DNA from: Stappia sp. BW2
GTDB taxonomy: Bacteria > Pseudomonadota > Alphaproteobacteria > Rhizobiales > Stappiaceae
Assembly: GCF_008107695.1 (NCBI RefSeq)
Contig: NZ_VIRG01000103.1
Coordinates: 124,001 to 188,000, forward strand
Length of the DNA: 64,000 nucleotides
Reading direction: 5' to 3'
Below the pieces are notes generated by a model. It was not told the origin of the DNA. It made no database searches and was given only the letters and a program-made list of their open reading frames with translations. The first letter of the stretch is position 1. Every line of letters starts with the position of its first letter. The translations under genes and the position numbers were made by a program. This document shows, one piece after another, positions 25,340 to 33,367 of this stretch.

Positions 25340-26644
25340 ATGACGTTTCAAACCAAACACTCCGCCACTTCGGATACAGCAACCAGGTTCCGCTGGATCG
25401 TTGTGGCGATGCTCGCTGCCATCATCCTCATCAATTACATCGACCGTTCGGCGATCTCCTATGCGATCGGCCCCATGTCGAAGGAGCTGAACCTCAGCGA
25501 TGCTCAGCAAGGGCTGATACTTGGTGCCTTCGGGATCGGCTATGCCGTGACGACCCTGCTGGGCGGTATTTTGGTCGACCGGTTCGGGGCGCGCATTGTG
25601 CTGGCCGTCTCGGTGGTCGCCTGGGCGGCGTCAACCGCATTCGTCGGCGTGGTCGGCAGTTTTCTTCTTATCCTGGTGGCCCGCGCGACACTCGGTCTGG
25701 CCGAAGGGCCGATGTTCCCCGGTCAGACAGGTGCCATTGCGAAATGGTTGTCCCGACAGGAGCGCGGTAGCGCGCTTGCCTATTCGCTGGTCGCGGTGCC
25801 CGTCTCGCTCGCTATCGGCGCACCGATTGTCTCCTATCTCACGGAGATCACCGGATGGCGCGAGATGTTTCTCTTGCTGGGTGCCGTCAGCATCCTCTGG
25901 TTGCCGCTGTGGTGGTTCCTGTTTCGCGACGACCCCAAAGACAGCAAGCATGTGAACGAGGCCGAAATCGCGGCAATCGAGGACACCGCACACGAAGATG
26001 CAACCAAAACCGCCGGCTCGACACAGGGTCACACAAGCTGGGCCAGATTGCTGACGGATCCCACGCTTCTGGCAAACTACTGGGCCTTCTTCGTTTTCGG
26101 ATACTTCCTGTTCTTCTTCATGACATGGTTGCCGGGCTACCTGGAGCGGACTTTCAATCTGTCGATCACAAGCGTCGGATGGTTCTCGGTTGCTCCCTGG
26201 CTTGCTGCTGCCGTGGTGCTGGTCCTGCTCGGAAACCTGTCCGATACCCTTTTGAAACGCACCGGAAAGCTGCGGATTGCGCGGAGTTGGTTGATCGCTG
26301 GCAGTCAGGCCCTTGCAGCGATCGTGATCCTGCCGGTCGCCTTTACAGACAATCTGACGGTTGCGCTCATCCTGATCACCATAGCCGTTGCCTCGTCCAT
26401 GGGTGCAAACGCCGCATTTTACGCCGTCAATATCGACGTGGCACGCGACCGGTCAGCCACCGCGCTTGGCATCATGGACTTCGGCTTTGCGATAGCCGGT
26501 TTCAGTGCCCCGGCGCTGACCGGCTGGATCGTCGGGGAAAGCGGTAATTTCGCCGAGGCCTTCATGCTCATGTCGGCACTGGCGGCATCCTCTGTGATCC
26601 TGACCCTGATCTTTCATCGTCCCGACAAGGCATGGGAGAAATGA
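25340..26644 (+). CDS. MFS transporter, anion:cation symporter (ACS) type
   Basis: Inner-membrane permease of 434 residues with twelve predicted helices. The ATG at 25340 follows GGGAGGG and begins right before helix 1; the longer open frame upstream overlaps repeat DNA. The first helix reads INYIDRSAISYAIGPM, and the loop between helices 2 and 3 is GGILVDRFGARIVL. Both are typical of the ACS family, which brings in organic anions such as hexuronates, glucarate or phthalate. A cytoplasmic loop of about 45 residues separates the two halves. No catabolic enzyme is directly adjacent, so the substrate is open. Confidence 0.9.
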   Translation: MTFQTKHSATSDTATRFRWIVVAMLAAIILINYIDRSAISYAIGPMSKELNLSDAQQGLILGAFGIGYAVTTLLGGILVDRFGARIVLAVSVVAWAASTAFVGVVGSFLLILVARATLGLAEGPMFPGQTGAIAKWLSRQERGSALAYSLVAVPVSLAIGAPIVSYLTEITGWREMFLLLGAVSILWLPLWWFLFRDDPKDSKHVNEAEIAAIEDTAHEDATKTAGSTQGHTSWARLLTDPTLLANYWAFFVFGYFLFFFMTWLPGYLERTFNLSITSVGWFSVAPWLAAAVVLVLLGNLSDTLLKRTGKLRIARSWLIAGSQALAAIVILPVAFTDNLTVALILITIAVASSMGANAAFYAVNIDVARDRSATALGIMDFGFAIAGFSAPALTGWIVGESGNFAEAFMLMSALAASSVILTLIFHRPDKAWEK

Positions 26645-27267
26645 AAACAGTGATTGCGAAACCGGCCCAAGGGCTGGTGTTAAAGACAGACCAACAGTCG
26701 AAAAGCTGAGCCAGGAAAACGCAAGTCTTGAGAGCCTGCCACACGAGACAATCCGCTCTTCGAACAGCTCGCTGTCAGCATGCACATGATAGATCCTCGG
26801 CACGAGATCCTGTGAGGACGGCCCGAACGACGCATCTGCGGACGTCGGGCCGTCCTTCGCGTATTTTCAAGGCGCCCTTGAGCATTCTCCGCCTTCCAGA
26901 TTGTCAAGCCAACCCGGCGCGGAAGGCGAAGGCGGCCCGCCCCGCGTGTGCTTCTACGCGCCCAAACGAGCGGTCGGTCAAAGCAGCGCTTCTGTTCCGA
27001 GAGCAGCAGGGAAAGCCGACGCTGCGACACCGACTTATTGAAAACAACACGGGCGTCTTCAAGTCGTTTCAGACGTCGCATTCGATGGCCTCATTTATTG
27101 GATAGTAAACCCGCCCATGGCCGTAAGACGGATGCCGCTCCACCGTGAAAAGAAGGGGTCAATGACGCCTTCGGTGAAGTTGTCGCGATTGTAAGATTCG
27201 AGCAAAGGCCATGCCCGGCCAGCATCCTATCTCTGTCTCAACGATACATCGATCAAGGAGACAGTAG
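26645..27267. other. Intergenic region with strong hairpin
   Basis: About 620 bp. The hairpin at 26815-26856 is the only clear structure. An open frame of 125 codons at 26728-27105 is arginine/serine-rich, domain-free and probably not translated. The promoter of the patatin operon should lie in the last 150 bp. Confidence 0.5.
26815..26856. terminator. Strong hairpin, probable terminator of the MFS gene
   Basis: A 12-bp perfect GC-rich stem (AGGACGGCCCGA pairing with TCGGGCCGTCCT). The loop itself can form a second small stem (CGCA with TGCG). It is followed by TTCG rather than a T-run and lies 170 bp after the MFS stop. Confidence 0.5.
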
Positions 27268-28371
27268 ATGCCAAAGGCAGAGCAAAACCTGCTGGTGCTG
27301 CAAGGTGGCGGCGCTCTCGGCGCCTACCAGGCAGGTGCCTACCAGACGCTGAGCGAGAGCAGTTTTGCGCCGGACTGGGTTGCAGGGATTTCCATTGGTG
27401 CAATCAACGCAGCAATCATTTGCGGAAATCCGGTCGAACTGCGCATGGAACGGCTCCGGGCCTTCTGGGAAGAAGTGACATCGGACCTGACCGTGAAGCC
27501 TTTCTCGTGGGGCACGAAGTCACGCCGTACCTTTTCGGAACTGGCTGCAGCTGAGGTAACGATTGCTGGCGTGCCCGGTTTCTTTCGGCCCCGCGTGCCT
27601 ATGGCTCTGTGGCCCTTTTCTTCCGATCCGGCCCTCAGTTTCTACGATACCACGCCGCTGGAAGGCACGCTTGGCGAGCTGATCGATCTCGATTACCTCA
27701 ACGAAGAAGGGCCTCGGCTGAGTGTTGGCGCCACCGACATCGAAACCGGCAACTTCATCTATTTCGACAGCGAGAAGATGCGCCTCGATCTGCGGCACAT
27801 CATGGCCAGCGGTGCGCTGCCGCCGGGATTTCCACCGGTAGAGATCGATGGGCGTTTCTACTGGGATGGCGGTTTGGTGTCGAACACACCTCTGCAATAC
27901 GTGATGGAAAACGCCGGGGCCGACACGCTCTGCATTTTCCAGATCGACCTGTTCAACGCGAAGGGCGACGTGCCTGCCGACATTGCCGATGTGCAGCAGC
28001 GCGAAAAGGACATCCGCTTTTCCAGCCGCACCCGGTTGACGACCGACAGGTTCCGGCATCTTCACGATCTGCGTGCCGCAGCTGAGCGACTGATGGAGAA
28101 GCTGCCGAAGGACATGCAGTCGGACCCCGATCTTGCCCTTCTGCGAAATGCCAGCCCGGCCTGCCCGATCACGCTGGTGCATCTCATCCACCGCAAGGAA
28201 GGGTTTGAGAGCAATTCCAAGGATTACGAATTCTCGCGGCTATCGATGACGGAGCATTGGGCTGCCGGCGTCGATGACGTGAAGCGAACGCTTGCACACA
28301 GAAAATGGAAAAGCCGCGAGATCGGCAAGGATGGACTGCAGGTCTTTGACCTGGGTTCCAGGAACTCATGA
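27268..28371 (+). CDS. Patatin-like phospholipase (DUF3734 type)
   Basis: Predicted cytoplasmic serine hydrolase of 367 residues. The oxyanion loop LQGGGALGAYQAG (residues 11-23), the nucleophile elbow GISIGA (Ser42) and the dyad aspartate in YWDGGLVSN (Asp200) are all present. The ribosome binding site AAGGAGACAG precedes the ATG. It starts an operon with acetoacetate decarboxylase (4-base overlap) and 3-hydroxybutyrate dehydrogenase. That pairing points to polyhydroxybutyrate or ketone-body metabolism: the patatin may release or edit hydroxyacyl esters, but phospholipase activity is equally possible. Confidence 0.9.
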   Translation: MPKAEQNLLVLQGGGALGAYQAGAYQTLSESSFAPDWVAGISIGAINAAIICGNPVELRMERLRAFWEEVTSDLTVKPFSWGTKSRRTFSELAAAEVTIAGVPGFFRPRVPMALWPFSSDPALSFYDTTPLEGTLGELIDLDYLNEEGPRLSVGATDIETGNFIYFDSEKMRLDLRHIMASGALPPGFPPVEIDGRFYWDGGLVSNTPLQYVMENAGADTLCIFQIDLFNAKGDVPADIADVQQREKDIRFSSRTRLTTDRFRHLHDLRAAAERLMEKLPKDMQSDPDLALLRNASPACPITLVHLIHRKEGFESNSKDYEFSRLSMTEHWAAGVDDVKRTLAHRKWKSREIGKDGLQVFDLGSRNS

Positions 28372-29120
28372 AGGAAAAGAAAATGAAAGCGGAAGACGTC
28401 GCCAAAAACGCATTTTCAATGCCACTCACCAACCCTTCCTATCCGAAAGGCCCCTACAAGTTCGTAAACCGTGAATTCTTCACCATCACGTATCGTACCG
28501 ACCCCGAGGTGCTGCGCCGCCTCGTACCGGAACCGCTGGAAATTCCCGAACCGCTCGTGAAATACGAGTTCATTCGCATGCCGGATTCCACGGGCTTTGG
28601 CGACTACACCGAAAGCGGCCAGGTCATCCCTGTTACCCTCAATGGTGTTGCAGGGGGTTATTCGCATTCGATGTATCTCAACGACGAGGCGCCCATCGCA
28701 GGCGGACGCGAAATCTGGGGCTTCCCAAAGAAACTCGCCGATCCCTCGCTCTCCGTGAACAAGGACACGCTCATCGGCACGCTCGACATGGGTGGCATCC
28801 GGGTGGCGACCGGTACCATGGGTTACAAGCACCGGGAACTGGATCATGCCAAGGTGCTGAAATCACTCGAAGGCCCGAACTTTCTGCTGAAGATCGTTCC
28901 GCATGTGGATTGCACACCGCGGATCTGCGAGCTGGTCCGCTACTACACGACCGACGTGACCCTGAAGGGTGCCTGGGAAGGCCCGGCGAGGCTGGAACTG
29001 TTCCATCACGCGCTTGCTCCCGTCGCCGACCTGCCGGTGCTCGAAGTGGTCTCGGCAGTACATCTGGTGACCGACCTGACGCTCGGTCTGGGCGACGTCG
29101 TCCACGACTATCTCGCCTGA
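28368..29120 (+). CDS. adc: Acetoacetate decarboxylase
   Basis: Converts acetoacetate to acetone and CO2. 250 residues, the usual size. The active-site segment EIWGFPKKLA is present: the first lysine (codon 28728-28730) corresponds to the Schiff-base lysine and the second to the residue that lowers its pKa. Arg and Glu positions in YEFIRMPDSTGFGDYTE also fit. The ATG at 28368 overlaps the patatin stop (ATGA). An in-frame ATG at 28383 with AAGGAAAAG in front is an equally good start. With 3-hydroxybutyrate dehydrogenase next in the operon, it gives a branch point for acetoacetate. Confidence 0.92.
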   Translation: MKEKKMKAEDVAKNAFSMPLTNPSYPKGPYKFVNREFFTITYRTDPEVLRRLVPEPLEIPEPLVKYEFIRMPDSTGFGDYTESGQVIPVTLNGVAGGYSHSMYLNDEAPIAGGREIWGFPKKLADPSLSVNKDTLIGTLDMGGIRVATGTMGYKHRELDHAKVLKSLEGPNFLLKIVPHVDCTPRICELVRYYTTDVTLKGAWEGPARLELFHHALAPVADLPVLEVVSAVHLVTDLTLGLGDVVHDYLA

Positions 29121-29151
29121 AACGCTTATTTGAAACAGAAGGAAATTCGTC

Positions 29152-29934
29152 ATGAACCTCAAGGATAAAGTCTGCATCGTTACCGGTGCTGCCAGTGGTA
29201 TCGGCCAGGGCATCGCCAAACGCTATATTGCCGATGGCGCCAAGGTCGCCATTGCCGATTTGAACCTCGACGCGGCGCAGAAGACCGCGGACGAATTGAA
29301 CGCTCAAGGCCCCGGCAAGGCGATAGCGGTCGAGATGAACGTGACCGACGAGGCACAAGTCAACGCCGGCGTCGAAAAGGTCGTGAAAGAATGGGGCCAG
29401 ATCGATGTGCTGGTCTCCAACGCCGGTGTGCAGATCGTGCATCCGATGGAGAAATTCCCTTTCAACGAGTGGAAGAAACTCCTGTCAATTCATCTTGACG
29501 GGGCTTTCCTGACGACAAAGGCCTGCCTGCCGTACATGTACAAGGCAGGATCGGGCTCGATCATCTTCATGGGCTCGGTCCATTCCAAGGAAGCCTCGCC
29601 GCTGAAATCCGCTTATGTCACGGCCAAGCACGGGTTGCTGGGCCTTGCCCGGGTGATCTCGAAGGAAGGTGCGGAACACGGCGTGCGCGCCAATGTGATC
29701 TGCCCCGGCTTCGTGAAGACACCTCTGGTGGAAAAACAGATCCCCGAGCAGGCGAAGGATCTTGGCATTTCCGAAGAGGAAGTCGTCAACCGCGTCATGC
29801 TGGGCGATACGGTCGACCAGGAGTTCACCACGATCGAGGACGTGGCAGAAGTGGCTCACGTCTTCGCAGCCTTCCCGACAAATGCGCTCACCGGGCAATC
29901 ACTCGTTGTCAGCCATGGCTGGTACATGAACTAA
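29152..29934 (+). CDS. bdhA: 3-hydroxybutyrate dehydrogenase
   Basis: NAD-dependent SDR of 260 residues that interconverts D-3-hydroxybutyrate and acetoacetate. The cofactor motif VTGAASGIGQGIA and SNAGVQIVHP are present, along with the active-site stretch GSVHSKEAS then Tyr155/Lys159 in YVTAKHGLLG. The signature CPGFVKTPLVEKQIPEQAKD with the C-terminal SHGWYMN is specific to bacterial 3-hydroxybutyrate dehydrogenases rather than general SDRs. It is third in the patatin-adc operon, 31 bp after adc, with AGAAGGAAA as ribosome binding site. The operon is followed by a shared hairpin at 30020. Confidence 0.93.
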   Translation: MNLKDKVCIVTGAASGIGQGIAKRYIADGAKVAIADLNLDAAQKTADELNAQGPGKAIAVEMNVTDEAQVNAGVEKVVKEWGQIDVLVSNAGVQIVHPMEKFPFNEWKKLLSIHLDGAFLTTKACLPYMYKAGSGSIIFMGSVHSKEASPLKSAYVTAKHGLLGLARVISKEGAEHGVRANVICPGFVKTPLVEKQIPEQAKDLGISEEEVVNRVMLGDTVDQEFTTIEDVAEVAHVFAAFPTNALTGQSLVVSHGWYMN

Positions 29935-30302
29935 CCCGTCTGAGGCATTCGGCCCCCGGGATCGTAAATCTGCCTTGTGCTCCCGCCTACGACAAATAGG
30001 GCGCACGACTGCGTGACATGTGAGGTGCAACTTTTCATGCGAAGTTGCACCTCACTCTCGATTTGAAGGCGCACGCAATGCGCTGCAAAGCTGGCAAAAC
30101 GAAGTGTATCGGCCGCGGGATTTCTCTAGGTCCGGATATTTGCAAGTGACAACCAGCAAAAGCCAGCAAGCAGCTCGACCCTTAGGTGGATGAAAAACGC
30201 CTCCTGACCGTGTCGTGGTCGGCAACGTCATTCACACACATCCCCGCGCGTGATCACAGAACCTGGGAAACGGGAAATTCGCCTGCGGTCCTCTTTACAC
30301 GG
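29935..30302. other. Convergent intergenic region
   Basis: About 370 bp between converging genes. The only clear element is the long perfect inverted repeat at 30020-30055. No gene seen. Confidence 0.55.
30020..30055. terminator. Perfect 14-bp inverted repeat, bidirectional terminator candidate
   Basis: Arms GTGAGGTGCAACTT and AAGTTGCACCTCAC, all 14 pairs perfect, 8-nt loop. It lies between converging transcripts (bdhA and the sensor kinase), as expected for a shared terminator. Neither side has a long T-run. Confidence 0.6.
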
Positions 30303-31691
30303 TTAGCCAGGAACCCCTTGCGGTTCCGCCAGAGACGGAAATGCAATCTCGACCCGCAGTCCCGGATGGTTGTCGTGCAAGGCAATGGTGCCCCCGTGAC
30401 GTTCCGCGATCACTCGCACCAGCGCCAAACCCAACCCGCTGCCCGATTTGGTTCGGCTCGGGTCCAGTCGATAAAACGGCTGGAACACCGCATCGCGATC
30501 CGTTTCGGGAATGCCGGGCCCTTTGTCAGCGACCACCAGAGCGACGCGGTCCTCGTGCCGGGTCAATTCCAGGCTGATCTCGTTTCCCTCCGGCCCGTAA
30601 TTGACCGCGTTCTGCAGCAGGTTCACGATCAGTTGCTGCAACATCTGCGTATCGCCGAGGATCTCACATGCATCTGCGTCATCCAGACGTGTCACGAGGT
30701 TCTGTCCGGCATCCTCGGCGACCATTGCGTACGTCTCGGCCAATTCGCAAACCAGGTCGCTCAGCTTGACCGTCTTGAATGTTGCGTTGTCCGTTCCCCC
30801 TTCAATCCGCGACAACTGAAGATATGTGTCGAAGATGCCGCGCATCCGCTCCAGTTCGTCCTGTGCATCAAGCAGAGCATCCCTCGGATCTGCCCCTTCC
30901 TCGACCTTGTCCTGCGCGCGGCCGAGCGCAAGATAGGCCCGGCCCAGAGGCGACTTCAGATCATGTGCGACCGCAGCGGCTGTATTGCGCGTCGTGGTCA
31001 TCAACCGCGATGACCGGTCGAGATGCCGGTTCATCTCACGCGCCAGACGGTCGATCTGCGTCGTGCCGCCGTTCTCGGGAATGCGCGCCGTGACATCTCC
31101 CTCGCTTGCGCGCTCCAGCGTCGCCTCGATTTCGCGCAGGCGAGACAGGCTCTGCCGGCTGAGGAAGTATCCGAATGCCAGCATCGACAGGACCACGATG
31201 AAGCCCGTCAGCGCGAGCGTTCTCACGAAAGCTTCCCGCGTACGCTTCAGAACGTCCAGCCGCTGTCCGACGACCAGCCAGCGTCCGTCCACCTCGTCGC
31301 CGTAGTATATGGATTCAGTCGAGGCGCCGGGCTGCGGTGGGGTCATGTATTCCAGAGTGCCAACCTGGAACCCCGACCCCGGTGGGCGTGTCGCAAGGTT
31401 GCCGGCCAAATGTCCGTTTTCATCGAAGATTGCCAGTGCGCGCGTTCCTGTTTCCTCAAGCGCGGCCACATGGCTGATTGCGGCGACGACGTGATCGACC
31501 CCTTCGGCCTGATGATCCGCAGCCAGAATGTCCCAGCGTTCCTTCACGTCGCTGCGGAATTCCTCCAGCAAAGTGTGCTCGACATACGTCAGCGCAGCCC
31601 ATCCCACCGCGATCAGGATGAAAAGGAAGACAATTGATGACCGCAGCACAGCGGTGAAGGCGGCTCCTGAAAGAACTTCACCGCGGTCCAT
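30303..31691 (-). CDS. Sensor histidine kinase
   Basis: Membrane-bound sensor kinase of 462 residues. Membrane helices lie at about residues 17-36 and 158-178, with a periplasmic domain of about 120 residues between them. A HAMP linker follows (LREIEATLERASEGDVTARIP). The phosphorylated histidine is His243 in AAVAHDLKSPLG. The ATPase domain has an N-box (LIVNLLQNAVNYGPEG), DKGPGIPETD and GSGLGLALVRVIAERHGG. It overlaps the response-regulator gene by 14 bases, so the two form one system. The stimulus is not readable. A HdeD-type gene is divergent, and the hydrogenase locus lies just beyond. Confidence 0.95.
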   Translation of the reverse strand: MDRGEVLSGAAFTAVLRSSIVFLFILIAVGWAALTYVEHTLLEEFRSDVKERWDILAADHQAEGVDHVVAAISHVAALEETGTRALAIFDENGHLAGNLATRPPGSGFQVGTLEYMTPPQPGASTESIYYGDEVDGRWLVVGQRLDVLKRTREAFVRTLALTGFIVVLSMLAFGYFLSRQSLSRLREIEATLERASEGDVTARIPENGGTTQIDRLAREMNRHLDRSSRLMTTTRNTAAAVAHDLKSPLGRAYLALGRAQDKVEEGADPRDALLDAQDELERMRGIFDTYLQLSRIEGGTDNATFKTVKLSDLVCELAETYAMVAEDAGQNLVTRLDDADACEILGDTQMLQQLIVNLLQNAVNYGPEGNEISLELTRHEDRVALVVADKGPGIPETDRDAVFQPFYRLDPSRTKSGSGLGLALVRVIAERHGGTIALHDNHPGLRVEIAFPSLAEPQGVPG

Positions 31692-32355
31692 GCAACGAAT
31701 ACCCGGTGTTGCGGATCGTGTGGATCAGGGCCACGTCGAAAGGCTTGTCGATCTTTGCGCGCAGGCGGCTCATGTGGGTCTCCACAACAGTGGAGTTCGG
31801 TTCGAAGTTGAAGTTCCAGACGCGTTCCAGCAGCATTGTCCGACTGACGACGTGGCCCGCGTTGCGCATCAGAATTTCCAGCATGTTGAACTGCTTGGTA
31901 TGCAATTCGATCAGCATGCCCTGGCGTGTTGCCGTGCGTGCGAGAAGGTCAAGCGTCAGGTCATGCACCTTCAGGAACTGGTCCACCCCGCTAGTCTTTC
32001 TGCGTCCTGTGACCGCCCCGATCCGCGCCAGCAGCTCCGAGAAATGGAATGGCTTTGTCAGATAGTCATCGCCGCCCGCCGACAGGCCTTCGACCCGGTC
32101 ATCCACCTGTCCCATCGCAGTCAGAAAAAGCACCTGCAGGTCTTTCTTCGATGCCCTCAGCGCCTTGAGCACCGACAACCCGTCCATGCCCGGCATCATC
32201 CGGTCCAATATCGCCAGGTCGCAATCGTTGTACAGGCAATAGCTCAGCGCATCGCGTCCGTCGGTAACGTGATCGACACTGTGACCGTTCTCGGTCAACC
32301 CGGCGACAATGTACTCGGCCATCTTGGCATCGTCTTCGGCAAGCAGGATTTTCAT
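31678..32355 (-). CDS. OmpR-family response regulator
   Basis: DNA-binding response regulator of 225 residues. The ATG at 32355 is chosen because the receiver domain starts there (MKILLAEDDAKMAEY), with GGAG about 10 nt upstream; a longer frame to 32412 adds only basic residues. The phosphoacceptor is Asp51 in LAILDRMMPGMDG, with the conserved lysine in LTKPFHFSEL. A C-terminal winged helix (about 128-225) has KQFNMLEILMRNAGHVVSRTML and HMSRLRAKID. It partners the overlapping histidine kinase gene. Confidence 0.95.
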   Translation of the reverse strand: MKILLAEDDAKMAEYIVAGLTENGHSVDHVTDGRDALSYCLYNDCDLAILDRMMPGMDGLSVLKALRASKKDLQVLFLTAMGQVDDRVEGLSAGGDDYLTKPFHFSELLARIGAVTGRRKTSGVDQFLKVHDLTLDLLARTATRQGMLIELHTKQFNMLEILMRNAGHVVSRTMLLERVWNFNFEPNSTVVETHMSRLRAKIDKPFDVALIHTIRNTGYSLHGPR

Positions 32356-32522
32356 GAAGCGGCGTCTCCTTTCCAACGACCCTATGACAGCGGCGGCTTT
32401 CTCACCAGCCAAACTGCATTTCTTACACGGATGTAAGTTTCACGCGAATTTCAGGGGCATTGGCGGACGTATCAAAGTTGTGGATCCGGGACCTCGGGCT
32501 TGGATCATCTGGAGCAACACTC

Positions 32523-33083
32523 ATGAACACGAGAACCGCCGCACCGTTGAATCACACCCTTGCGCAGCAGGATACGCACCGTCGCACGATCATCGGAGCG
32601 GTCTTTGTTGCCATTGGTCTGCTTGTCATGCTTCTGCCGTCAATCGCGACGCTTGCGGCCGAACGCCTCATAGCCGCGATGTTTCTCCTCTGGGGCGCAG
32701 CCGGTCTCTGGTTCATGTTGGAGATGCGCTCTGCCCCCGAATGGCGATATGGCGCCGTGGCCTTCGCCTTTCTTCTACTCGTCGGCCTGATTTTCGTTGC
32801 CTTCCCCGTCGTGGGCATCGAGACGCTGACCATACTCATGATAATCGCCTTCCTGATTGAAGGGATCGTATGCATCCTTTTGGGCCTGCGCAGTTCCTCG
32901 TATTTAGCCAACTGGAGCTGGCTGGTTTTCAGCGGCGCATGTTCTCTGGTCGTCGGGCTCATCGTTGTCATTGGCTGGCCCGATACGGCAACCGTGACCC
33001 TTGGCCTGCTGATGGGTTTGAATTTCCTGTCCAACGGGCTGTCTCTCATTCTGCTTGGCCGTGCGACGCAGACCGCGAACTGA
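32523..33083 (+). CDS. HdeD/DUF308-type membrane protein
   Basis: Polytopic membrane protein of 186 residues with six predicted helices in three pairs, the HdeD layout. The ATG at 32523 (with GGAGC upstream) is preferred to an in-frame start 63 nt earlier, because the earlier part is hydrophilic and lacks a ribosome binding site. Polar turns such as RSAPEWRY and SSSYLANWSW separate the helix pairs. HdeD in E. coli helps acid resistance, but the family is broad. It is divergent from the two-component pair, which may control it. Confidence 0.85.
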   Translation: MNTRTAAPLNHTLAQQDTHRRTIIGAVFVAIGLLVMLLPSIATLAAERLIAAMFLLWGAAGLWFMLEMRSAPEWRYGAVAFAFLLLVGLIFVAFPVVGIETLTILMIIAFLIEGIVCILLGLRSSSYLANWSWLVFSGACSLVVGLIVVIGWPDTATVTLGLLMGLNFLSNGLSLILLGRATQTAN

Positions 33084-33171
33084 TGTGGTGAGCCACGGGA
33101 TCTTTCCATCCCTATCGATTTGAGTCCGGCTCACGCCATTCCGGTTTGCCTGCCCAACCGCTTCAGGAAGC

Positions 33172-33200
33172 TGGAAGCGGAGTTTCCAGTTCGGCTGGAA
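33172..33200. promoter_or_regulatory. Upstream activator dyads TGGAA-N7-TTCCA-N7-TGGAA before hupS
   Basis: TGGAA at 33172-33176, TTCCA at 33184-33188 and TGGAA at 33196-33200, each separated by 7 bp. The first dyad is centred about 106 bp upstream of the promoter GG. The same TGGAA-N7-TTCCA dyad occurs at 37703-37719 at almost the same distance from the second sigma-54 promoter. This is the likely binding site of the NtrC-type activator encoded at 45832. Confidence 0.65.
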
Positions 33201-33284
33201 AGCTGACAGACAGCTTTCGCTTTTGACGCTCCGTTATGGCCGGAAACTGGAATAAGTATCTGAAACATATGAAATAAGAGTATC

Positions 33285-33299
33285 TGGCACAGCGGTTGC
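33285..33299 (+). promoter_or_regulatory. Sigma-54 promoter of hupS
   Basis: TGGCAC-N5-TTGC with invariant GG (33286-33287) and GC (33298-33299) exactly 10 bp apart, a full match to the -24/-12 consensus. Transcription should start near 33311, about 57 nt before the hupS ATG. Confidence 0.85.
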
Positions 33300-33367
33300 T
33301 TTGCTCCGTCTGGACGCGTGAGAAATATAACGACGCGTTTTGGGGATCTGGAGGAGGAGACACCCGT

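Larger units (their letters stand above)
33084..33367. promoter_or_regulatory. Regulatory region of the hydrogenase structural operon
   Basis: Holds several TGGAA/TTCCA dyads (33158-33200), an inverted repeat GAAAGCTG/CAGCTTTC (33198-33218) and a consensus sigma-54 promoter (33285-33299). An AT-rich bend-prone stretch at 33250-33285 lies between dyads and promoter, where IHF usually acts in such systems. Confidence 0.75.

Noticed and set aside
26728..27105. Possible 125-residue protein after the MFS gene
   Set aside because: Arg/Ser-rich, no ribosome binding site, no domain, and it runs through a strong hairpin.
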